Source: Hydrogenophaga borbori (lineage in GTDB: Bacteria; Pseudomonadota; Gammaproteobacteria; Burkholderiales; Burkholderiaceae_C). Taken from it: 64,000 bases of DNA. Shown in pieces: positions 32,228-40,993 of the stretch. The translations under genes and the position numbers were made by a program. The stretch lies in contig NZ_QVLS01000001.1 in assembly GCF_003417535.1 (NCBI RefSeq), positions 186,001 through 250,000 of the forward strand. Reading direction: 5' to 3'. The notes below the pieces were generated by a model. It saw only the letters and a program-made list of their open reading frames with translations, made no database searches and was not told where the DNA came from. The stretch's first letter is position 1; every line of letters begins with the position of its first letter.

Positions 32228-34708
32228 TCAGCGCGGCACGATCGCGTAGGACGGGTCGTTCTTGAAGTCCGGGTCCAGGTTGGGCGTGAACTGCACCCAG
32301 CGGGCCTGTGCGGTCGAGGCGTTGGTCGCGCCGGCGTTCTTCGCCGCCGCCAGCATGCCGCGCGCCACGGCCGCGTAGCCGCCGGCCCAGTCGGGGTAGG
32401 CCGGGTCGTTGGGCTGGGCGGTGGTGCCGCAGGTGGCGGTGCCGTAGTTCAGCTTGTAGAAGTCGGCCCAGGTGTTGACGTACGAGCTGCCGTTCATGGT
32501 CTGCAGCCAGTAGCCCGCGGCGCGGCTGGTGCAGAAGCCGGCCGTTTGGGAGGTGGCCAGGAAGCGGTCGATCTGCATGCGGCCCACGCTGTTGAGCACG
32601 GCGCTGGCGTTCGGCACGTTGTTCTCGGCCAGCCAGCTCATCACGGTGGCGAAGAAGTCCGACTCGTACGACGGCGACTGGTTGTTGTTGTACTGCGAGA
32701 TCAGCGCGCCCATGGGCGAGAACAGCGGACCCGATTTGCCCGGGCCGTAGGTGTCCAGGAACCAGGCCATGTTGTTCGACAGCATGGTGTCGAAGTAGCC
32801 GTTCATGGGGTGGTTGTCCGGCGTGGCGAAGGCCGCCTCGGCGATGGAGCGCGCGCCCCAGGTCTGGCCGCGCACCTGCTCGGGCATCAACAGGCCCTTG
32901 CCCTGCTGGCGGTAGTACGGGTCGTTGGCGGCGACGTTCCAGGCGGCCCAGAACATCATTTCGTCGAGGTAGAAGGCGTCGCCGGTGACCAGGTAGGGGA
33001 CGTACGAGTACGACCCCTGGTGCGCGATGTCCGGCGTCCAGACGCTGGACGTGCTGGCGGTGGGCACGGCGGGGCTGGAGGAGCCGTAGCGCAGCGCGAT
33101 GCCTGGGTACTTGACGACGCTGATGGGCTGGTCGGTGGCTTCGTCGCGGTAGTGCACGGGAGCGCTGGCGGCGGCGTCGGCGTTGGCCAGCATGGAGGCG
33201 CGGGCGCGGTCGTCCTGGCTGACCAGGTACATCGCCGTCCAGCGCGGCACCGGGGCGATCTCCGCGCGGCCGCCGGTGCCGGGCATGTTGGTGGTCAGCA
33301 TGGCCGTGCCCATGGGGCCGGTGTTGGTCTTGGCCAGGTTGCTCGCCTCGGCGGCCAGCACGGTTTCGGGAATCGTCAGGCCCAGGTTGTAGTTCCAGGT
33401 GGCACGGCTATCCAGGAAATAGCGCATGTTGTGGCGCAGGCGAACGTTCGGCGCGGCGCCGTTGTTCCACACCACCTTGTGCCAGCGCGCGTGGTGGTGG
33501 TGCGTGAACGAGGGCTGTGACAGCAAGGTCTGGCCGTTGGCCGTGACGGTCAGCGAATAGCTCAAGTCGGACGGCGAGGCCTTGAGCGCCCAGTTGTTCT
33601 CCATCACCACGTCGGTGCGGATCTGGCCGCTCTGGTACAGGCGGGTGTGCAGGCGCGCCACCAGGTGCGGGTGGGCCGCGCCGGTGGCTTGGTTGACCAT
33701 GGGCGCGACCACGGTGAATTCGCTGGCAACCGGGCCGTACAGGCGGCGGTTGGTGCCGCTGGCGATCTGCTGCTTGAGCTGCTGCTGCGGGTTGGCCACC
33801 AGGGTGGTGCCATCGGCGAGCTTGGCCGTGACCTGCAGGTTCCAGGCCGGGTCGGCCGGTACCGAGACGCTGGGGCTGGTCTTGGCGGCGGGGTAGAAGT
33901 TGATCAGGCGCGCGGTGTTGGCCGGCAGGCTGGGCACGCTGGCGCTGAGCACGGCGAAACGCACGGAGCCGTTGGCGTGGGTGGACACCTCGTCCATCTG
34001 CACGGGCACGGTGTTGCCGGCGCTGTCCTGGGCGCTGAGGCCCTGGCTGGTGGAGAGGTCGCCGCTGCGGAAAGGCTGGCCGAAGGTGATGGGCAGGTTG
34101 GTCTGGGCGCTGCCGGACGTCACCTCCACGCAGGTGATGGCGCCCGCGGCGCAGGCCAGGCCGCCGATGCCGGCCGCCGGAGCGGGGGCAGGTGCCGGAG
34201 CGGGGGCAGGCGCCGGAGCGGGAGCAGGCGCCGGAGCGGGAGCAGGCGCCGGAGCGGGGGCAGGCGCCGGAGCGGGGGCAGGCGCCGGAGCGGGGGCAGG
34301 CGCCGGAGCGGGAGCAGGCGCCGGAGCGGGAGCAGGTGCCGGAGCGGGGGCAGGCGCCGGAGCGGGAGCAGGCGCCGGAGCGGGAGCAGGTGCCGGAGCG
34401 GGAGCAGGCGCCGGAGCGGGAGCAGGTGCCGGAGCGGGCGACTTGATCGATTCCCAGAATTTCTTGAAGCTGTTCCAGGACCAGCCACGGGCCGCCGCCG
34501 CGTCCATCTCGGCTTGGGTGGGCGAACCGCCGTTGGCGGGCGGCGGGGGCGCCGCGCTGGCCGTGTTGTCCACGGGGGCCGCGGAGGCGCCTTCGCTACC
34601 CCCCCCGCCACCACCACAGGCGGCCAGGGCCACGCAGGTGAACAGGGCCGCCAGTACCGGGCGGGACAACTGCCGTTTCTGGCGGGGATTAACCAATTCG
34701 ATTTCCAT
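32228..34708 (-). CDS. large secreted lipoprotein with Pro-Ala repeat linker and PcRGLX/YetA-like body
   Basis: This 826-residue protein has a lipoprotein signal (lipobox LAAC, C31, then six Gly). A short segment ending WSWNSFKKFWESIKSP precedes about 44 Pro-Ala dipeptides, a rigid wall- or membrane-spanning linker. The body starts with a beta-rich region (PITFGQPFRSGDLS, VPVQMDEVSTHANGSVRFAV) that resembles the N-terminal RIFT barrel of exo-rhamnogalacturonan lyase (PcRGLX/YetA) proteins. It ends in a helix-rich part suggestive of an alpha/alpha toroid (AFYLDEMMFWAAWNVA). Polysaccharide binding or cleavage is inferred, not proven. The start MEIELVNP was preferred over an ATG six codons upstream. 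Confidence 0.8.
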   Translation of the reverse strand: MEIELVNPRQKRQLSRPVLAALFTCVALAACGGGGGGSEGASAAPVDNTASAAPPPPANGGSPTQAEMDAAAARGWSWNSFKKFWESIKSPAPAPAPAPAPAPAPAPAPAPAPAPAPAPAPAPAPAPAPAPAPAPAPAPAPAPAPAPAPAPAPAPAPAPAPAPAPAPAPAPAPAPAPAAGIGGLACAAGAITCVEVTSGSAQTNLPITFGQPFRSGDLSTSQGLSAQDSAGNTVPVQMDEVSTHANGSVRFAVLSASVPSLPANTARLINFYPAAKTSPSVSVPADPAWNLQVTAKLADGTTLVANPQQQLKQQIASGTNRRLYGPVASEFTVVAPMVNQATGAAHPHLVARLHTRLYQSGQIRTDVVMENNWALKASPSDLSYSLTVTANGQTLLSQPSFTHHHHARWHKVVWNNGAAPNVRLRHNMRYFLDSRATWNYNLGLTIPETVLAAEASNLAKTNTGPMGTAMLTTNMPGTGGRAEIAPVPRWTAMYLVSQDDRARASMLANADAAASAPVHYRDEATDQPISVVKYPGIALRYGSSSPAVPTASTSSVWTPDIAHQGSYSYVPYLVTGDAFYLDEMMFWAAWNVAANDPYYRQQGKGLLMPEQVRGQTWGARSIAEAAFATPDNHPMNGYFDTMLSNNMAWFLDTYGPGKSGPLFSPMGALISQYNNNQSPSYESDFFATVMSWLAENNVPNASAVLNSVGRMQIDRFLATSQTAGFCTSRAAGYWLQTMNGSSYVNTWADFYKLNYGTATCGTTAQPNDPAYPDWAGGYAAVARGMLAAAKNAGATNASTAQARWVQFTPNLDPDFKNDPSYAIVPR
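34176..34439 (-). repeat. 18-bp tandem repeat encoding (Pro-Ala)n
   Basis: Fourteen full 18-bp units plus a partial one (plus-strand unit GCCGGAGCGGGNGCAGGY) lie end to end with no interruption. Units differ at only two positions, and both changes are synonymous in the Pro-Ala reading. Each unit encodes three Pro-Ala pairs. The near identity points to recent expansion by slippage or unequal exchange with selection on the protein. Confidence 0.95.
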
Positions 34709-35222
34709 GATGTTTGGCGTTCGCAATGAGTTGAATTGAAAGTTCCGACGCCCGGCGAATTTCAGCCAAAAGCGTTAATACGAATGTTTGGGGTTCTGCA
34801 GTCCGACCGTGAAGTGCCTCACGTTTTTGGCCCCATTGCCTTGTTTCTCGACGCCACTGCGAATGACTTTAGGGGGGGTGAAAGCGTGAAAAGCGGCACA
34901 GTTGATCGGCTGTTCAAAATCGGCGATGTGCGGAAGTGCGCGGAAACGCACGGCTTTTTTGGCCGACGAACGGTATTCTTCGTACAAAAAGACACAAATT
35001 GACCCACCACTTCATCGGTGTACCGAATAGGTAGTAGGCGCCGGATGGGAGGCTGATTCGAGCGAATCAGAGGGGTGCGATATCGCGAAATACCGTCAAT
35101 GAATTATTGACGGCGAATGGCCATTGATCGCCGTGTCAATTGGTAACTCATTCGGCCCTGTGCGCGGGCCGAATGGGAATTCCCTGTCACCGATTGTTGA
35201 AAATCGGTGACGAATTGTGAAT
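34709..35222. other. 514-base lower-G+C intergenic region
   Basis: The stretch is about 50% G+C near its left end against about 70% in flanking genes. It separates the Pro-Ala lipoprotein gene from the beta-helix gene, both on the minus strand. The open frames inside (for example 34736-35002) show no family features and no ribosome-binding site. The right part is filled with palindromes (separate entry). The left part presumably holds the lipoprotein promoter, but no box is convincing. Confidence 0.7.
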
Positions 35223-35224
35223 TC
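35015..35224. other. cluster of perfect palindromes / tandem hairpins
   Basis: Perfect inverted repeats follow one another: TCGGT/ACCGA (35015-35026), CTGATTCG/CGAATCAG (35053-35070), GCGATATCGC (35077-35086), CCGTCAAT/ATTGACGG (35093-35113), CGGCGA/TCGCCG (35111-35133, around AATGGCCATT), CATTCGGCCC/GGGCCGAATG (35149-35175), GGGAATTCCC (35175-35184), GTCACCGATT/AATCGGTGAC (35186-35211) and GAATT/AATTC (35212-35224). The last overlaps the stop codon of the beta-helix gene. None is followed by a U-tract. It could be a structured 3' UTR or RNA, or a multi-site protein-binding region. Confidence 0.75.
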
Positions 35225-36653
35225 AGGGGAGCAGCGCGCCCGGTGTCGAATGGCCCGCGCGCGATTGGCCATTGAAATCGCTGGAAATGCCTGTGGTGGC
35301 GGAGCCATCCAGCGCGGCCTGCCGCCATTGCCATTGCAGGGCCCGGGCCGCCGCCGGGTCCAGCCACCGGGCCAGCGGGGCGGCGTCGCGCTCGTCCACC
35401 ACGCTGCGGTCGCGCCGCCAACTGCCGCCGTCGACGAGATTGGCCTGCAGGCGGGCACTGGAGCCCGCCCGCACGGTGATGCCGGCCGTATTGATGAGCG
35501 TGTTGTGCGCCACCCGCACGTCCACGCCCCGGTTCACGTCCACGCCCGCGTCGTTGCAATGTGCGACCACGTTGTTGGCGGCGAGGCCGCCGCGGTGCTC
35601 GAACGACCGGCAGGTGCCGTCGCGGCACACCTGGGGGTCGGTGCCACCGCCGCCCACCGAAATGCCGACGCGCTCGCCGGGTTGCGAAATGCCCTGGGGC
35701 GTGCAGATCACCAGGTTGCGTTCGATTCGGATGTCCTCGCTCGCGCCCTTGGCAAATAGGCCATAGGCCACGCGGTTGCCCTGGGTTTTCACGAAATTGG
35801 CGACGTGGTTGTCGTGCACGCGCCAGCGGTGGGCGCCGACCAGGTCGAGCATGACCACCGGTTGGGCGGTGTCGCGCGGGGTGGTGTTGCTCAGGGTGTT
35901 CCAGGCCAGCTCGCCCGCGTCGGGCCAGTCGCCGTCCTGGCCATTGACCTTGATGGGGGCATTGAAGTCGCTGAGCCGGTTGTTGCGGATGCTCACCCGC
36001 GCGCCGCGCCCGATCACGTGGAAGGCGTGCTCGCAATCGCCGTGGCGTGCGCAGGTGCCGCGGATGTCCAGGTTCTCGAACACCCAGTGCGGACGGTCGA
36101 CGCGGATGCCGTCCACCTGGGTGAAGGCGAACCACACGGTGCCCGGTCGCTCGGCGCGCAGGGCGATGGGGGCGTCGGCCCGGCCGTCCTGGCCCAGGCG
36201 CAGGGGGGTGTCGAAGGGGTAGAGGCCCGGCGCCACCACGATCTGCGTGCCGGGCGTGGCCCGCAGCAGGGCGTCGCGGATGGCCTGCGGGGTGTCGACC
36301 GCCCAGCGGGTGGAGAGGCCGGCCGGCAGGGGCAAAGAATCGGGGCGCTGGCCCTTGCCCAGGTCAGGCAGGGGGCCCGCGGGCGGCTCGGGTTCCACCC
36401 GCGAGCGCAGGGCGTGCAAGGGCGGCAGCAGCCAGCGCTCCAGCCGGGGGTGGCCCTGCAGCCGGCGTTCGGTGTAGCGGATCAGTTCGTTGGGGCTGCG
36501 ACTCGTGGCCTGCTCCCAGACGGCCCGGCCCCGTTCGGTGCCGGCCAGCCAGGCCAGCGGCGCCAATGCCAACAGCAACAGCAGGCCAAGCGCCAGCGCG
36601 AACAGCTTCACGCGGCGTCGCCCATACGGGGGAGGGTACGACGAAAGTGCCAT
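35223..36653 (-). CDS. membrane-anchored right-handed beta-helix protein
   Basis: This 476-residue protein has an N-terminal transmembrane or signal anchor (about 16-38, [20 protein letters not shown]), a Pro-rich linker, and a parallel beta-helix from about residue 115. The entry segment [24 protein letters not shown] resembles the start of PL6/chondroitinase B-like and NosD-like helices. Later coils carry repeated N-x-hydrophobic turns ([36 protein letters not shown]). Catalytic residues for a specific lyase could not be confirmed. It is divergent from ugd, suggesting polysaccharide processing. Confidence 0.8.
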   Translation of the reverse strand: MALSSYPPPYGRRRVKLFALALGLLLLLALAPLAWLAGTERGRAVWEQATSRSPNELIRYTERRLQGHPRLERWLLPPLHALRSRVEPEPPAGPLPDLGKGQRPDSLPLPAGLSTRWAVDTPQAIRDALLRATPGTQIVVAPGLYPFDTPLRLGQDGRADAPIALRAERPGTVWFAFTQVDGIRVDRPHWVFENLDIRGTCARHGDCEHAFHVIGRGARVSIRNNRLSDFNAPIKVNGQDGDWPDAGELAWNTLSNTTPRDTAQPVVMLDLVGAHRWRVHDNHVANFVKTQGNRVAYGLFAKGASEDIRIERNLVICTPQGISQPGERVGISVGGGGTDPQVCRDGTCRSFEHRGGLAANNVVAHCNDAGVDVNRGVDVRVAHNTLINTAGITVRAGSSARLQANLVDGGSWRRDRSVVDERDAAPLARWLDPAAARALQWQWRQAALDGSATTGISSDFNGQSRAGHSTPGALLP

Positions 36654-36663
36654 ATTCGTTCGC

Positions 36664-36669
36664 TATCAT
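36664..36669 (+). promoter_or_regulatory. candidate -10 element of ugd (TATCAT)
   Basis: TATCAT lies 42 bases upstream of the ugd ATG in the 58-base divergent spacer. The -35 position is not clear. Confidence 0.3.
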
Positions 36670-36672
36670 GCC

Positions 36673-36694
36673 GCGTCCCCGCCATGGGGGACGC
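36673..36694 (+). promoter_or_regulatory. inverted repeat in the ugd leader
   Basis: GCGTCCCC and GGGGACGC (8-bp arms, 6-base loop GCCATG) lie between the candidate -10 and the ugd start, ending 17 bases before the ATG. This could be a regulator site or a leader hairpin affecting translation. Confidence 0.4.
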
Positions 36695-36711
36695 CGAACA
36701 AGGGATTCGCA

Positions 36712-38034
36712 ATGAAAGTGACGGTGGTGGGAACGGGCTACGTGGGGCTGGTCAGCGGCGCCTGCCTGGCCGAGGTGGGCAACGACGTGCTCTGCCTGGA
36801 CGTGAACCCTGAGAAGATCCGCATTCTCGAGTCGGGCGGCATCCCGATCTACGAGCCGGGCCTCAAGGAGATGGTGGCACGCAACGTGGCCGCCGGCCGC
36901 CTGCATTTCACCACCGACGTGGCGCGCGCCGTGAACCACGGCACCATCCAGTTCATTGCCGTCGGCACGCCGCCCGACGAGGATGGATCGGCCGACATGC
37001 AGTATGTGCTGGCCGCGGCGCGCAGCATCGGCCGCCTGATGACGGACTACAAGGTGGTGGTGGACAAGAGCACCGTGCCCGTGGGCACCGCCGACAAGGT
37101 GCATGCCGCCATCGCCGACGAACTGGCCCAGCGCGGCGTGAGCACGCCCTACGCCGTGGTCTCCAACCCCGAGTTCCTGAAAGAGGGCGCGGCGGTGGAC
37201 GACTTCATGAAGCCCGACCGCATCGTGGTGGGCGGCAGCGACGAGCAGGCCATCTTCCTCATGCGCGCGCTCTACGCGCCGTTCCAGCGCAACCGCGAGC
37301 GCCTGCTGGTGACCGACGTGCGCAGCGCGGAACTCATCAAGTACGCGGCCAACGCCATGCTGGCCACGCGCATCAGTTTCATGAACGAGCTGGCCAACCT
37401 GGCCGAGAAGCTGGGCGCCGACATCGAGATGGTGCGCCAGGGCATCGGCTCCGACCCCCGCATCGGCTACCACTTCCTGTACCCCGGCGCGGGTTACGGC
37501 GGCTCCTGCTTCCCCAAGGACGTGAAGGCGTTGATCAAGACCGCCGCCAGCGACGCCGACCTGAACCTGCAGGTGCTGAGCGCCGTTGAAGCCGCCAACG
37601 ACGCGCAGAAGCAGGTGCTGGCGCGCAAGCTCAAGCAGCGCCTGGGCGCCGACCTCAAAGGCCGCCACATCGCGCTCTGGGGCCTGGCCTTCAAGCCCAA
37701 CACCGACGACATGCGCGAGGCGCCCAGCCTGAGCTTCATCGAGGAGGTGCTGGCCGCCGGCGCCACCGTCACGGCCTACGATCCGGCCGCCATGCCCGAG
37801 GCGCAGCGCATCCTGGGCGACGAGCCGCGCGTGCGTTACGCCCAGACGCCCAACGAGACCCTGGAGGGCGCCGACGCCCTGGTCATCGTGACCGAATGGA
37901 AGGAGTTCCGCAGCCCGGACTTCGACCTGATCAAGGAACGCCTGAAGCAGCCGCTGATCGTGGATGGCCGCAACCTCTACGACCCGGTGTTCGTGCGCCG
38001 CATGGGCTTCGACTACCTGGCGATCGGGCGCTGA
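36712..38034 (+). CDS. ugd: UDP-glucose 6-dehydrogenase
   Basis: This enzyme makes UDP-glucuronate from UDP-glucose for capsule, exopolysaccharide or lipid A modification. The product is 440 residues. The NAD-binding motif [17 protein letters not shown] is at the N-terminus, and the catalytic Cys is in [11 protein letters not shown]. The C-terminal domain includes [18 protein letters not shown]. The start is set by the conserved [12 protein letters not shown]. It sits next to a beta-helix protein and a possible polysaccharide-active lipoprotein, forming a small envelope-polysaccharide locus without visible glycosyltransferases. Confidence 0.97.
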   Translation: MKVTVVGTGYVGLVSGACLAEVGNDVLCLDVNPEKIRILESGGIPIYEPGLKEMVARNVAAGRLHFTTDVARAVNHGTIQFIAVGTPPDEDGSADMQYVLAAARSIGRLMTDYKVVVDKSTVPVGTADKVHAAIADELAQRGVSTPYAVVSNPEFLKEGAAVDDFMKPDRIVVGGSDEQAIFLMRALYAPFQRNRERLLVTDVRSAELIKYAANAMLATRISFMNELANLAEKLGADIEMVRQGIGSDPRIGYHFLYPGAGYGGSCFPKDVKALIKTAASDADLNLQVLSAVEAANDAQKQVLARKLKQRLGADLKGRHIALWGLAFKPNTDDMREAPSLSFIEEVLAAGATVTAYDPAAMPEAQRILGDEPRVRYAQTPNETLEGADALVIVTEWKEFRSPDFDLIKERLKQPLIVDGRNLYDPVFVRRMGFDYLAIGR

Positions 38035-38037
38035 GGC

Positions 38038-38634
38038 TCAGACCCAGCCCAGCGCGCCCAGCACCCCGCCCGCGCCGATCAGCCACAGCAGGTGCAGCCG
38101 GGTGCGCCAGACGATCAGTGCGGTCACCGCCGTCAGCAGCCACAGCCGCCAGTCGCGCGCCGGCTGGTCGTGCGCTGCGGTGAGCACCCAGCCAGTGGCG
38201 ATGAGCAGCGCGATCACGATGGGCGCCATGCCCGCCTTGAAGGCGCGCACCCCGCGCCGCTCGCGGTGGCGGTGCGCCCAGCGGGTGGCCGTGTAGGTGA
38301 GCACCGAGGACGGCAGCAGGATCGCCACCATCGTCACCCCCGTGCCGAACAGCCCCAGCGCCCAGGCGCGCCAGCCCGCCGAGGGCCCGCCCGCCGCGTT
38401 GATGCCGATGTTGAAACCCAGCAGCGCGATGAACAGCACGTTGGGCCCGGGCGCGGCCTGCGACAGCGCGATCGAGGCGGTGAACTGCGCGTCGCCGAGC
38501 CAGCCGTTCTGCACCACCAGGTAGCGGTGCATATCGGGTGCCACGGTGATGGCCCCGCCGACGGCCAGCAGGGAGAGCGTAAGGAAGTGGGTGAACAGGT
38601 CCAGCCAGTCCACGGCCAGGGGCAGGGTGGTCAT
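38038..38634 (-). CDS. chrA: chromate transporter ChrA, second half
   Basis: This 198-residue membrane protein is of the CHR family. The N-terminal block is LFTHFLTLSLLAVGGAITVAPDMHRYLV, and the conserved motif is ALSQAAPGPNVLFIALLGFN. Several hydrophobic helices follow. Short CHR proteins occur as tandem pairs that together make the two-domain transporter; the partner lies 4 bases upstream. Substrate is assumed to be chromate or sulfate-like anions from the family only. Confidence 0.88.
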   Translation of the reverse strand: MTTLPLAVDWLDLFTHFLTLSLLAVGGAITVAPDMHRYLVVQNGWLGDAQFTASIALSQAAPGPNVLFIALLGFNIGINAAGGPSAGWRAWALGLFGTGVTMVAILLPSSVLTYTATRWAHRHRERRGVRAFKAGMAPIVIALLIATGWVLTAAHDQPARDWRLWLLTAVTALIVWRTRLHLLWLIGAGGVLGALGWV

Positions 38635-38638
38635 GGCC

Positions 38639-39226
38639 TCATCCCCCCGTGCGGCCCAGTTGGCGCCAGGCCCAGGCGCAGGCCAGCGTGCCCAGGCCCA
38701 GCAGCACCCAGGCCAGCGGCCAGCGCAGCAAGGCGATGGCGGCGAAGGTGCAGGCGGCGAAGCCCATGCACACGCCCAGCCCCATGACGTTGCCGCGCAG
38801 CGCCGCCACCAGCTTCAGGCCCGTGGCGGTGATCAGCCCGGCCGCCACCGCGCCCATGCCGCGCAGCGCGGCCTGCGCCTGTGGCAGCGTGGCGAGCTGG
38901 CTGTAGAGCACGGCCAACAGCAGCAGCAGGGCGAGCGGCGCCACCAGCATGCCGGCCAGCGCCGACAGCGCGCCCGGCAGACCGAAGTGCCGCCCGCCGA
39001 TCATCAGGGCCAGGTTCACCACATTGGGGCCCGGCATGATCTGCGCGACCGCCCAGTCCTCGACGAACTGGTCGCGCGTGAGCCAGCGGCGTTTTTCCAC
39101 CAGCTCGCGCTGCACCACGGCCAGCACGCCGCCAAAGCCCTGCAGGGCCAGCCAGGTGAAGGCGGTGAAGAGTTCGGCGCGCGAGCGCGGCCGCAGGGGG
39201 GCTTCGTCGGGCCCCGGCTCAGGCAT
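38639..39226 (-). CDS. chrA: chromate transporter ChrA, first half
   Basis: This 195-residue CHR-domain protein has ELFTAFTWLALQGFGGVLAVVQRELV and the motif AQIMPGPNVVNLALMIGG, followed by about five hydrophobic segments. It overlaps the response regulator gene by 8 bases and precedes the second ChrA half by 4 bases, so both halves appear to be in one transcript with the two-component genes upstream. Confidence 0.88.
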   Translation of the reverse strand: MPEPGPDEAPLRPRSRAELFTAFTWLALQGFGGVLAVVQRELVEKRRWLTRDQFVEDWAVAQIMPGPNVVNLALMIGGRHFGLPGALSALAGMLVAPLALLLLLAVLYSQLATLPQAQAALRGMGAVAAGLITATGLKLVAALRGNVMGLGVCMGFAACTFAAIALLRWPLAWVLLGLGTLACAWAWRQLGRTGG

Positions 39227-39608
39227 CGCGGGCCAGCATGCGGCGCACCATGTCGGCGGTGAGGGGCTTGGTGACGTAGCCCTGGATCACCGGCAGCTCG
39301 GCGGCGCGCTGGCGGTCCTGCGGCGCGTCGGACGAGGTGAGCATCAGCAGCACGGTGGCCGGCTTGCCGCTCAGCAGATCGGTGGCCTGGTGCGCGACCT
39401 CGAAACCGTCGAGCACGGGCATGTTGATGTCCAGGAAGATGCAGGTGGGCAGCGCGAGCGGGTCGTCGCGCAGGAAGTTCAAGGCGTCCACGCCGTTGTC
39501 GAAGACCCGCACCTCGCCGGTGAAGCCGGCGCGGCGGATCATGATCTCGTGGTACACGTTGTCGGCGTCGCTGTCGTCGATCAGGATGAAACGCGCGGGG
39601 GCTGCCAT
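39219..39608 (-). CDS. receiver-only response regulator
   Basis: This 129-residue CheY-like protein consists of one REC domain. The acidic pocket is D11/D12 (FILIDDSDADN), the phospho-acceptor is D60 in CIFLDINMPVLDGFEV, and K114 is in YVTKPLTADM. There is no DNA-binding or enzymatic output domain. The histidine kinase gene ends 12 bases upstream, so the pair is probably cognate. It overlaps the first chrA half by 8 bases. Confidence 0.92.
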   Translation of the reverse strand: MAAPARFILIDDSDADNVYHEIMIRRAGFTGEVRVFDNGVDALNFLRDDPLALPTCIFLDINMPVLDGFEVAHQATDLLSGKPATVLLMLTSSDAPQDRQRAAELPVIQGYVTKPLTADMVRRMLARDA

Positions 39609-39620
39609 GTGTGGGGGTCC

Positions 39621-40862
39621 TCAGGCGCGACCCGCCGGTGGCAGGTGCAGGGTGAAGCGGCTGCCGGCGTCGGTGGACGACTCGAGCGTCAGGCGGCCTT
39701 GGTGGAGTTCGGCGATGCGCTGGCAGATCGGCAGGCCCAGGCCGGTGCCGTCGTAGCGGCGGCGGTTGTGCAGGCGGTTGAACAGGCCAAAGATGCGGCC
39801 CTGGTGCTCCTGCGCGATGCCCACGCCGTTGTCGCTCACGTGGATCTGGTCGAGTTCGCCGCTGCGCGAGGCGCCCACGGTCACCACCGGCGGAATGCCG
39901 GGGCGCGTGAACTTGAGCGCGTTGCTCACCAGGTTGTGCAGGGCCACGCGCAGCAGGCCGGCGTCGGCCATGACCACCGGCAGGGCCGTGTTGATCTCGA
40001 TGCGGCCCTGGCAGCGCTGCAGCACCGGTGCCAGGTCTTGCGTGACGTGTTGCGCCAGGGCGGCCGGGTCCACCGGCTCGATGCGCAGCGGGTGGGTGTC
40101 GAGCTGGGCGAACTCGACCAGGTCGTCGAGCAGGCGGCCGATGCGCCGGCCCCCTTCGCGCACGAAGCCCAGGTAGCGCTGCGCGGCCGGCATCAGCTCG
40201 GCCTGGTGGTCCTCCACCAGCAGCGAGCTGAAGTTGTTGATGGTGTTGACCGGCTCGCGCAGGTCGTGCGAGAGCATGTAGATGAAGCGCTGCTGCTCCA
40301 CCGTCTTGCGCTCCAGCAGCGCGACGGTGCGGTTGAGCCGGACCTCGTTGCGCTTGAGCGTCTCGACGTCTTGCGCGCCCTGCTCCAGCAGGGTGGCCGA
40401 CAGCGCGGCCAGGTGGCGCAGTCCGTCCACCTGGGGGGCGGACAGCCGCCGGGGCCGAACGTCCATGACGCAGACCGTGCCCAGGGCCAGGCCGTCGGCC
40501 GTGACGATGGGCGCGCCCGCGTAGAAACCCAGATCGGGCTGCTCGCGCAGCAGGGGGTGGTGCTGCACGCGCGGGTCGTGGCGCACGTCTTCGATCACCA
40601 GCACCTCGCCGGGCGTCTGGATAGCGATGGCGCAGAAGCTCCAGTCGCGCGGGGTTTCGCTCAGGGGCAGGCCGATGCGGGCCTTGAACCACTGCCGCTC
40701 GGCGTCCACCAGCGAGACCAGGGCGATGGGGGTGTCGCACAGGGTCTGGGCCAGGGCGGCGATGCCGTCGTAGGCCCGGTCGGGCAGGGTGTCGAGCACG
40801 CCCAGCGCGCGCAACCGCGCGAGGCGCGGGCCTTCTGGGGCGGGCGGCGGAGAGGGCTGCAT
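39621..40862 (-). CDS. GAF-domain sensor histidine kinase
   Basis: This 413-residue cytoplasmic kinase has no predicted membrane segment. A GAF domain occupies about residues 25-160 (TPIALVSLVDAERQWFKARI, FYAGAPIVTADGLALGTVCV). The HisKA dimerisation helix has H199 in YMLSHDLREPVNTI, followed by HATPase_c with N box NLVSNALKFT, G1 DNGVGI and G2 GTGLGLPI. The GAF type suggests a soluble ligand or chromophore. It is organised as an operon with the receiver protein and the ChrA halves. Confidence 0.92.
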   Translation of the reverse strand: MQPSPPPAPEGPRLARLRALGVLDTLPDRAYDGIAALAQTLCDTPIALVSLVDAERQWFKARIGLPLSETPRDWSFCAIAIQTPGEVLVIEDVRHDPRVQHHPLLREQPDLGFYAGAPIVTADGLALGTVCVMDVRPRRLSAPQVDGLRHLAALSATLLEQGAQDVETLKRNEVRLNRTVALLERKTVEQQRFIYMLSHDLREPVNTINNFSSLLVEDHQAELMPAAQRYLGFVREGGRRIGRLLDDLVEFAQLDTHPLRIEPVDPAALAQHVTQDLAPVLQRCQGRIEINTALPVVMADAGLLRVALHNLVSNALKFTRPGIPPVVTVGASRSGELDQIHVSDNGVGIAQEHQGRIFGLFNRLHNRRRYDGTGLGLPICQRIAELHQGRLTLESSTDAGSRFTLHLPPAGRA

Positions 40863-40955
40863 CGGGGGCTGGGAGCGAGCAAAACCCTGATTTGTAACAC
40901 GCTGGCCCGCCGCCGGTTGTCCGCCGGGCGGCTGGACAGGGTGTGATATTCCTCA

Positions 40956-40975
40956 CATCCCCACCTTGGGGGATG
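40956..40975 (-). terminator. hairpin downstream of the SDR reductase gene
   Basis: CATCCCC and GGGGATG form a 7-bp stem with a 6-base loop, 19 bases after the 40994 stop on the minus strand. No U-tract follows, so it is only a weak terminator candidate separating the acyl-CoA operon from the kinase operon. Confidence 0.3.
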
Positions 40976-40993
40976 CGAGATTGCGGGGCCGCC

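Noticed and set aside
34176..34439. Possible CRISPR array
   Set aside because: The 18-bp units are directly adjacent without spacers and encode Pro-Ala in frame; no cas genes are present.
33900..34739. A plus-strand frame with a long Gly-Ala run
   Set aside because: It is the complement of the Pro-Ala repeat. The minus strand has the lipoprotein signal, full-length domains and a terminator.
34736..35002. Possible 88-residue gene in the low-G+C spacer
   Set aside because: There is no ribosome-binding site, no recognisable family and no supporting neighbours.
35015..35224. Rho-independent terminators for the beta-helix gene
   Set aside because: The hairpins are real but none is followed by a T-rich tract on either strand, so simple terminator calls are not supported.
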